Source: Rhodanobacteraceae bacterium (GTDB lineage: Bacteria > Pseudomonadota > Gammaproteobacteria > Xanthomonadales > SZUA-5). Taken from it: a DNA stretch of 5,595 nt. A program made the translations under genes and the position numbers. Location of the stretch: contig QIMA01000092.1 in the NCBI GenBank assembly GCA_003233535.1, forward strand, positions 1-5,595, read 5' to 3'. The notes below the pieces were generated by a model. That model did not search any database and had not been told where the DNA came from. It saw nothing but the letters and a program-made list of their open reading frames with translations. Position 1 is the first letter of the stretch. Each line of letters starts with the position of its first letter. This document shows positions 1-3,730 of this stretch, piece after piece.

Positions 1-780
1 GCAGCTACTTGCCGGCACCACGATGCAGTCATTGGCCGAACAAACGTTGAGCAAATCCGCGCGCCCCTGGGGAGGCTGGCGCTGATTGAGTTTCACTAGC
101 CAAGGGGAGCTAGGGACCGGTGGGCCGCGGTGCTTGCCACCCATCTGCCCGGCCAAAAGCGTGCCCCTATGCGGCGCGCCCAGACTCACGCAGGCATCCA
201 CTTTAGGCTCACGCCGAACCTGCTGAATGCGCCCGATTAAGCCGCCCATGCTGTGACCAACGATGCACACAGGCTTGCCTGGATGACGCTGTGCGGCCTC
301 TTCCAGGGCTCGCGCCAATTGCTGGAGATTGGCCTCAACCGACCAATAGCCGGGCGCTAAATCAAGCACCGTAGTGGCGTACCCGGCCCGACGCCAGCGT
401 CCGCGCCAAAGCCACCAAAGCCCTCGATTGCAGGCGAAACCGTGGGCGAAAACGGCGACCGCACGAGGCTGCGGCGGAGCGCGGTTGGTTGGCATTAACC
501 AAGCCAGCAACGGCTGGGCGATCAAGAAGCACCAAGTAAAGTAGCCGTACTCACGGAGATAGACGCCCATGGCAGCCAAACCGCGCGACCGTTCCGGAGC
601 CGGGTCAAGTACTGTAGAGATGACTTGGCCAAGCGCCGCGAGTAGCGCAGCGACTAGGACAGGAAACGCACAAGTGAACACGATCATTGCCCCGCCCTCC
701 CAGCCTAGACTCGACGCCAAGCGACTCCCTGCCCAGCCGAGCAAGAAAATCGCCAACAGCAATGTGAAGGAAAGACGCAT
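1..780 (-). CDS. Membrane-anchored alpha/beta-hydrolase, lipase/esterase-like (3' end beyond window)
   Basis: The reading frame is open for 260 codons from ATG 780 to the left edge, so the C-terminus is missing. The N-terminus is hydrophobic: segments at about residues 3-22, 31-58 and 80-96 could be a signal anchor plus membrane helices, suggesting inner-membrane attachment. A hydrolase domain starts near residue 106. AHGF (112-115) fits the oxyanion-hole HG motif of bacterial lipases. GHSMGG (175-180) is the nucleophile elbow, with Ser177 as catalytic serine. APHRGT (202-207) resembles the segment following that strand in triacylglycerol lipases. NDCIVVP (250-256) places Asp251 as the likely acid. 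The catalytic His must lie beyond the window. The start is supported by GGAG (795-792) 11 nt upstream and by the hydrophobic run beginning at once; an in-frame ATG at 855 is possible but adds a polar, Shine-Dalgarno-poor extension. The substrate is not determinable; a short-chain or acylglycerol ester is inferred. It is divergent from the patatin gene. Confidence 0.85.
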   Translation of the reverse strand, partial: MRLSFTLLLAIFLLGWAGSRLASSLGWEGGAMIVFTCAFPVLVAALLAALGQVISTVLDPAPERSRGLAAMGVYLREYGYFTWCFLIAQPLLAWLMPTNRAPPQPRAVAVFAHGFACNRGLWWLWRGRWRRAGYATTVLDLAPGYWSVEANLQQLARALEEAAQRHPGKPVCIVGHSMGGLIGRIQQVRREPKVDACVSLGAPHRGTLLAGQMGGKHRGPPVPSSPWLVKLNQRQPPQGRADLLNVCSANDCIVVPASSC

Positions 781-1108
781 GAGGTGGCGCACTCCGCATG
801 TTCGGTGAATGGATAGCCGGTTATGCCTATCCTGCACCAAGCGCGATGAGACCATACTCGACGCTTTCAGTGTAAGGGTGTTGCCGATCAGATCAGCACC
901 AACCTCAAGCGGTCGCGATAACGCAATCCTGAGTCAATACTCGACGTTAAGCGAGCATAATCGAACGGGTAGCGGCGCATCGATGCGCTCTGCGCCGATC
1001 AGCCCCAGTCAATGTTTCGGCATTCCTGCCATTGCGGCTGCGCACCCAGGTCACTGATCAGGGCCAAGCAGCCAGTTACCATCCACTTATCCAAATAATC
1101 GGTGATTC
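781..1108. other. Divergent intergenic region between lipase and patatin genes
   Basis: No convincing gene lies here. An 82-codon plus-strand frame (809-1057) has no family resemblance, no good ribosome-binding site and a composition like translated non-coding DNA. The region should carry back-to-back promoters for the minus-strand lipase and the plus-strand patatin. An AATAAT box at 1094-1099 resembles a -10 element but lies too close to the patatin ATG and has no well-spaced -35, so I do not call a promoter. The clear structure is the nested palindrome at 973-997, listed separately. Two short words recur in the same order: ATACTCGACG at 854 and 937, and GCCGATCAG at 883 and 994. Confidence 0.6.
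973..997. promoter_or_regulatory. Nested palindromes, candidate operator
   Basis: GCGCATCGATGCGC (975-988) is a perfect 14-bp palindrome. It overlaps a second inverted repeat, CGGCGCA (973-979) with TGCGCCG (991-997), so two mutually exclusive foldings are possible. It lies between two divergent genes, 121 nt before the patatin ATG and 195 nt before the lipase ATG. A binding site for a dimeric regulator is the simplest inference. No regulator gene is in the window and the site cannot be assigned to a family. Confidence 0.35.
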
Positions 1109-2341
1109 ATGCTCAATCTACATCCGGCTAAAAACGCGCGAAAGCGTGGCCAACAGCAAAGCATCGGCCTGGCAATTGCTGGCGGCGGCCCGATCGGCGG
1201 AATTTACGAATTGGGTGCGCTGCGCGCGCTCGATGAAGCCGTCGAGGGTTTGGACATGGATCGCCTCGACGTCTACGTCGGCGTCAGTTCGGGCGCCTTC
1301 CTTGCCGCGGGTTTGGCCAACGGCTTGAACACCGCTGACATGTGCCGGATGTTCATCACCGATGAGCCCCACGGCCATCAATTTCGCCCCGAGATGTTCC
1401 TGCGGCCAGCATTCGCCGAATACTTCAAGCGCGCCGCAAAGGCGCCGCGGGTGCTTGCCGACTGGATCTCCATGCTGGCCACGCATCCACTGCAAACGCG
1501 GCTCACCGATGTGCTGGGCTTGCTCGGCGGAATGCTGCCGACCGGGCTGTTCGATAACGACTCGCTGGAGCGCTATCTTAGTGAAGTTCTGACCAGCCGC
1601 GGCCGCAGCAACGACTTCCGACAATTGCCACGCAAGCTTTACATCGTCGCGGTGGAGTTGGACACCGGCGAGCCGGTGCGCTTCGGCGCCCCCGGCCTTG
1701 ACCATGTCTCCGTGTCCAAGGCGGTCCAGGCGAGCTCTGCGCTACCCGGTTTCTACCCGCCGGTAGAAATCGACGGCCGGCAATACGTCGATGGTGCGTT
1801 ACGGCGCACGCTGCACGCCTCGGTCGCACTTGATGAGGGCGTCGACCTGCTGATCGGGATCAACCCGCTCGTACCGTTTAACGCCGCCCGTGCGCGCAAG
1901 AACGGCCGCAGTATCCCCAATAGTCTGATTGCTGGCGGATTGCCTGCGGTACTGTCGCAAGCGCTGCGTGCGATGCTGCAGTCGCGGATGCTGGTTGGCA
2001 TTGCCAAGTACACGCAAACCTACGTCAATTCTGACCTGCTCGTGCTTGAGCCGGACCCGGACGACGTCGATATGTTCTTCACCAACGTCTTCAGCTTCGC
2101 CAGCCGCCAGTCTTTGGGTGAGCACGCCTACAACAACACCATGAACGATCTGCGCGAGCGCCGCGTTGAGATCGCTGCGGTATTGCGCCGCCACGGCTTA
2201 CGTCTGCGCGACGAGGTCCTGGATGACTCGCAGCGCAATTTGTGGACCGGCCTGGGCGTCAAGCCGCCGCGGCGCACGTCCATGACTGTTCAACTCCGGC
2301 GCACACTGGATGACCTCGAGCACATGCTGGAGCGGCGCTAG
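1109..2341 (+). CDS. Patatin-like phospholipase / acyl hydrolase
   Basis: This 410-aa protein has the patatin (PNPLA) fold signatures in order. A glycine-rich oxyanion loop AGGGPIGG (24-31) is followed by a hydrophobic helix. The nucleophile motif GVSSG (58-62) gives Ser60 as nucleophile, and DGA (228-230) gives Asp228 as the second member of the Ser-Asp dyad. Patatins hydrolyse acyl esters of phospholipids or neutral lipids. No signal peptide is visible, so a cytoplasmic or lipid-surface location is inferred. The loop is atypical: canonical patatins have Lys or Arg where Ile29 stands. The C-terminal ~160 residues after the catalytic Asp contain arginine-rich helical stretches and end in a predicted helix (about 393-408); I recognise no second domain. 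The start is fixed by an in-frame TGA at 1103-1105 and by the closeness of the catalytic loop; the Shine-Dalgarno is weak (GGTG, 1101-1104). The next gene downstream, 355 nt away, is a PHA phasin, so a granule-related role is plausible but unproven. Confidence 0.9.
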   Translation: MLNLHPAKNARKRGQQQSIGLAIAGGGPIGGIYELGALRALDEAVEGLDMDRLDVYVGVSSGAFLAAGLANGLNTADMCRMFITDEPHGHQFRPEMFLRPAFAEYFKRAAKAPRVLADWISMLATHPLQTRLTDVLGLLGGMLPTGLFDNDSLERYLSEVLTSRGRSNDFRQLPRKLYIVAVELDTGEPVRFGAPGLDHVSVSKAVQASSALPGFYPPVEIDGRQYVDGALRRTLHASVALDEGVDLLIGINPLVPFNAARARKNGRSIPNSLIAGGLPAVLSQALRAMLQSRMLVGIAKYTQTYVNSDLLVLEPDPDDVDMFFTNVFSFASRQSLGEHAYNNTMNDLRERRVEIAAVLRRHGLRLRDEVLDDSQRNLWTGLGVKPPRRTSMTVQLRRTLDDLEHMLERR

Positions 2342-2348
2342 CGCTAGT

Positions 2349-2378
2349 CCGGAAAGATTGCGACCGGAAAGATTGCGA
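2349..2378. repeat. 15-bp tandem duplication
   Basis: The unit CCGGAAAGATTGCGA occurs twice head to tail without mismatch (2349-2363 and 2364-2378), 8 nt after the patatin stop codon. Just before it, GCGCTA is also doubled (2335-2340 and 2341-2346) across the stop codon. Both look like slippage-type duplications; a binding-site role is possible but unsupported. Confidence 0.9.
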
Positions 2379-2409
2379 CAGACCGCGTAAAGCGCCCTGA
2401 ATCACGTTC

Positions 2410-2451
2410 GGCACGCTTTGCTCTGGCGTTTCGCCAGGCTTTGAGTGTGCC
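2410..2451 (+). terminator. Stem-loop, probable terminator of the patatin transcript
   Basis: The core hairpin is CTGGCG (2423-2428), a TTT loop, then CGCCAG (2432-2437), followed by GCTTTG rather than a clean U tract. Outside it, GGCAC (2410-2414) pairs with GTGCC (2447-2451), with further G-U pairs inward, giving a longer imperfect stem of about 42 nt. It lies 68 nt after the patatin stop codon. The short T run makes intrinsic termination only moderately likely; a transcript-stabilising hairpin is the alternative. Confidence 0.45.
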
Positions 2452-2645
2452 AACCATCATCCGCTGCCCGTGGCGCATCCCTGGCACCACAGCGAGCGGC
2501 TCGAACGGCAACTTGCTATTGGACACCTGCCGTAGACCTCGGCCCCAGCAGCAACTGCGCGTACGCCAGGACTACGTGCGGAGCAGTCGCTTAACTTGTA
2601 GTGTGAATATTCTACGAGCGAGCCCCAAACTACATCCATACCGCG

Positions 2646-2662
2646 ACATGCCGCCGGCATGT
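2646..2662. promoter_or_regulatory. Perfect 17-bp dyad upstream of phasin, candidate operator
   Basis: ACATGCCG (2646-2653) and CGGCATGT (2655-2662) are perfect inverted copies around a single C. The dyad ends 34 nt before the phasin ATG, so it would overlap the promoter or lie in the 5' leader. Phasin genes are commonly under dedicated control (PhaR repressors in several bacteria, the TetR-like PhaD in Pseudomonas). Whether this site belongs to such a regulator cannot be told from the sequence. A leader hairpin affecting translation is the alternative. Confidence 0.45.
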
Positions 2663-2696
2663 TGGGGAGGCCGAAAGTCAACATCAGGGTATTAAA

Positions 2697-3413
2697 ATGG
2701 CAACTAAGAAACTCAAATCCAAAGCCGCTAAGGCAAGTGCCGCTGCAGAGAAATCCGCAGCGTTTACCGTGAAGAATGCAAGCAAGGTAATCATGGAGCA
2801 GGCCGAGCACATCTGGCTAGCTGGCTTGGGTGCCTTCTCGAAAGCGCAAGAGCAAGGCGGGAAAGTCTTCGAGACCCTCATCAAGGAAGGACAGGCATTG
2901 GAAAAGGCAACTCGTGACCTGGCCGGTGGGCGCGTTGAGGATGCTAAGGATGCAGTGGAAACTGCTCGCGATGCCGTCGAATCCACCGTATCGCAGGTGC
3001 GTGATCGCGCTTCCGACACCTGGGACCGCTTGGAGAAAGTGTTCGAAGATCGCGTTTCTAAGGCTCTGAACCGCCTTGGCGTACCGGGACCGACCGATCT
3101 GGCCGAACTGGCCAAGCGCGTCGAGGAACTGAGCAAGGCCGTTCGCGCGTTAGAGGGTGGACAGCGCGGCAGCAAAGCGAAACTGACTTCGGTGAAGTCT
3201 GCGCCACGCGCCGCCGCTAAAAAAGCAACGACTCGCGCCGCTGCCAAGCCGCGGGCTGCCGCCAAGGCTGCTTCGAAGACTGCCGCCAAGCCGCGCGCAG
3301 CGGCCACTAAGGCCCCTGCAACCGCCACCAAGACGGCCGCTACTAAGGCAGCCGCTGTGAAGAAGGCCGTTGCGCCGAAAGTGACGCCGACTCCGGCCAA
3401 GACCGAGAGCTAA
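2697..3413 (+). CDS. PHA granule-associated phasin, PhaF/PhaI type, with histone-like tail
   Basis: This 238-aa protein matches the gammaproteobacterial PHA granule protein family (PhaI/PhaF). These phasins coat polyhydroxyalkanoate inclusions and set granule number and size. After a lysine/alanine-rich N-terminus (1-22), an amphipathic phasin domain runs from about 28 to 128, with the typical IWLAGLGAFSKAQEQGGKVF segment (39-58) and a charged helix (about 78-120). A heptad segment follows, after the LGVP turn (127-130), at about 134-153; in PhaF this region oligomerises as a short coiled coil. The tail (about 165-238) is Ala/Lys/Pro-rich with AAKPRAAA repeats, like the histone H1-like, DNA-binding tail of Pseudomonas PhaF. 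PhaI-type phasins lack this tail. Dual binding to granule and nucleoid is therefore inferred. The start ATG has a modest Shine-Dalgarno (AGGG, 2686-2689) 7 nt upstream. No PHA synthase or depolymerase is in the window, so the polymer type is unknown. Confidence 0.92.
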   Translation: MATKKLKSKAAKASAAAEKSAAFTVKNASKVIMEQAEHIWLAGLGAFSKAQEQGGKVFETLIKEGQALEKATRDLAGGRVEDAKDAVETARDAVESTVSQVRDRASDTWDRLEKVFEDRVSKALNRLGVPGPTDLAELAKRVEELSKAVRALEGGQRGSKAKLTSVKSAPRAAAKKATTRAAAKPRAAAKAASKTAAKPRAAATKAPATATKTAATKAAAVKKAVAPKVTPTPAKTES

Positions 3414-3434
3414 GTCGCTGGCAAAAGGAAGACC

Positions 3435-3453
3435 GAAGGTGCCTGGCACCTTC
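3435..3453. repeat. Perfect 19-nt palindrome after phasin gene
   Basis: GAAGGTGCC (3435-3443) and GGCACCTTC (3445-3453) are perfect inverted copies around one T, starting 21 nt after the phasin stop. As RNA it folds into a 7-8 bp stem with a 3-5 nt loop. No T run follows, so it is not a classic intrinsic terminator. It may protect the 3' end of the phasin mRNA or be one copy of a dispersed extragenic palindrome. The second option needs genome-wide counting. Confidence 0.6.
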
Positions 3454-3476
3454 GAGGGCAAGGATGCCCACTTACT

Positions 3477-3489
3477 AACGCCAGGCGTT
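3477..3489. repeat. Short perfect palindrome
   Basis: AACGCC (3477-3482) and GGCGTT (3484-3489) are exact inverted copies around one A. The palindrome TGGTACCA (3489-3496) abuts it. Function is unknown; it belongs to the stem-loop cluster between the convergent genes. Confidence 0.4.
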
Positions 3490-3569
3490 GGTACCAGTTA
3501 AGTTTAGCCTGTCAGCCAAGGTTCTAGCCGTTCGCCCTCCCCGACCGGCCGGCTGGCGGGCTTCTATTT

Positions 3570-3602
3570 AGCCCGGATGCAGCGGCTAACTGCAGCGGGG
3601 CT
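3570..3602. repeat. Long imperfect hairpin
   Basis: The arms 3570-3582 and 3590-3602 pair at 11 of 13 positions (AGCCC with GGGCT outside, TGCAG with CTGCA inside, and one G-C between two mismatches) around a 7-nt loop. There is no U tract on either strand, so it is not called a terminator. An extragenic palindrome or an mRNA 3'-end structure is possible. Confidence 0.5.
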
Positions 3603-3638
3603 CGGCAAAACACACGCTATTTGAGCGCAGCAAGCGAA

Positions 3639-3677
3639 TGCTCCAGTCGGAGCAGACCCGACGTTGCGCCGGGTCTG
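3639..3677 (+). repeat. REP-like element: GGAG followed by an 8-bp palindrome
   Basis: TGCTCC (3639-3644) pairs with GGAGCA (3649-3654) over the tetraloop AGTC. The GGAG at 3649-3652 is directly followed by CAGACCCG (3653-3660) and its exact inverse CGGGTCTG (3670-3677) around a 9-nt loop. A GTAG/GGAG tetranucleotide abutting a palindrome is the known architecture of bacterial REP elements mobilised by RAYT transposases. No RAYT gene is present here and I cannot see other copies, so the assignment is tentative. Confidence 0.4.
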
Positions 3678-3687
3678 AATCAAACGG

Positions 3688-3713
3688 ACTCGCCCGGAGT
3701 AAACCGAGCGAGT
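3688..3713 (-). terminator. Probable terminator of the acyl-CoA reductase gene
   Basis: Read on the minus strand, 17 nt after the reductase stop codon, ACTCGC (3713-3708) pairs with GCGAGT (3693-3688). After one mismatch, CGG pairs with CCG, around a 6-nt loop TTTACT. The stem thus has nine pairs and one mismatch. The following minus-strand bases are CCGTTTGATT, only weakly T-rich. Position and GC-rich stem favour intrinsic termination; the poor U tract lowers confidence. Confidence 0.5.
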
Positions 3714-3730
3714 TCTACAGCCGAAACGAA

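Larger units (their letters stand above)
2342..2696. other. Intergenic region between patatin and phasin genes
   Basis: This 355-nt stretch has no credible gene: the frames here (plus 2441-2695, minus 2457-2810 and 2344-2526) look like random translation and lack start signals. It holds, in order, a hexamer repeat overlapping the patatin stop, a 15-bp tandem duplication, a terminator-like stem-loop and a 17-bp dyad before the phasin. GAATATTC (2605-2612) is an AT-rich spot that could sit in a phasin promoter, but no matching -35 is found at normal spacing. The length and the hairpin suggest the phasin has its own promoter. Confidence 0.6.
3414..3730. other. Convergent intergenic region rich in stem-loops
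   Basis: This 317-nt gap lies between the ends of the phasin (plus) and reductase (minus) genes. I see no gene in it; a 66-codon plus-strand frame at 3638-3838 overlaps the reductase and is not credible. The DNA is dense with inverted repeats at 3435-3453, 3477-3489, 3570-3602, 3639-3654, 3653-3677 and 3688-3713. The minor ones are GGGC/GCCC (3456-3459 with 3466-3469), TGGTACCA (3489-3496) and CCGGCCGG (3544-3551). Transcription from both sides probably ends here. Confidence 0.7.

Noticed and set aside
854..1002. Recurring words ATACTCGACG (854, 937) and GCCGATCAG (883, 994) in the same order, as a possible duplicated operator pair
   Set aside because: The spacing within the two pairs differs and the surrounding bases are unrelated, so chance recurrence cannot be excluded. 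It is not strong enough for a finding.
809..1057. 82-codon open frame in the divergent intergenic region
   Set aside because: No convincing ribosome-binding site and no family resemblance; its codons look random.
1118..1705. 195-codon open frame on the minus strand opposite the patatin gene
   Set aside because: It covers the patatin catalytic motifs in antisense and shows no domain of its own.
2478..2495. Possible sigma-54 promoter at TGGCACC before the phasin
   Set aside because: The GG and GC elements do not have the required ten-base spacing and no TTGC follows.
2441..2695. 84-codon open frame between patatin and phasin
   Set aside because: It overlaps the hairpin and the dyad, has no family resemblance, and its start lies inside the terminator-like stem-loop.
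2684..3400. 238-codon open frame on the minus strand opposite the phasin
   Set aside because: Its Ala/Val-rich sequence is the mirror of the phasin's repetitive Ala/Lys codons. The plus-strand product matches a known family over its whole length.
3639..3713. Possible tRNA gene in the stem-loop cluster
   Set aside because: No T-loop GTTCRANNC box or four-arm cloverleaf can be drawn; the stems are simple consecutive hairpins.
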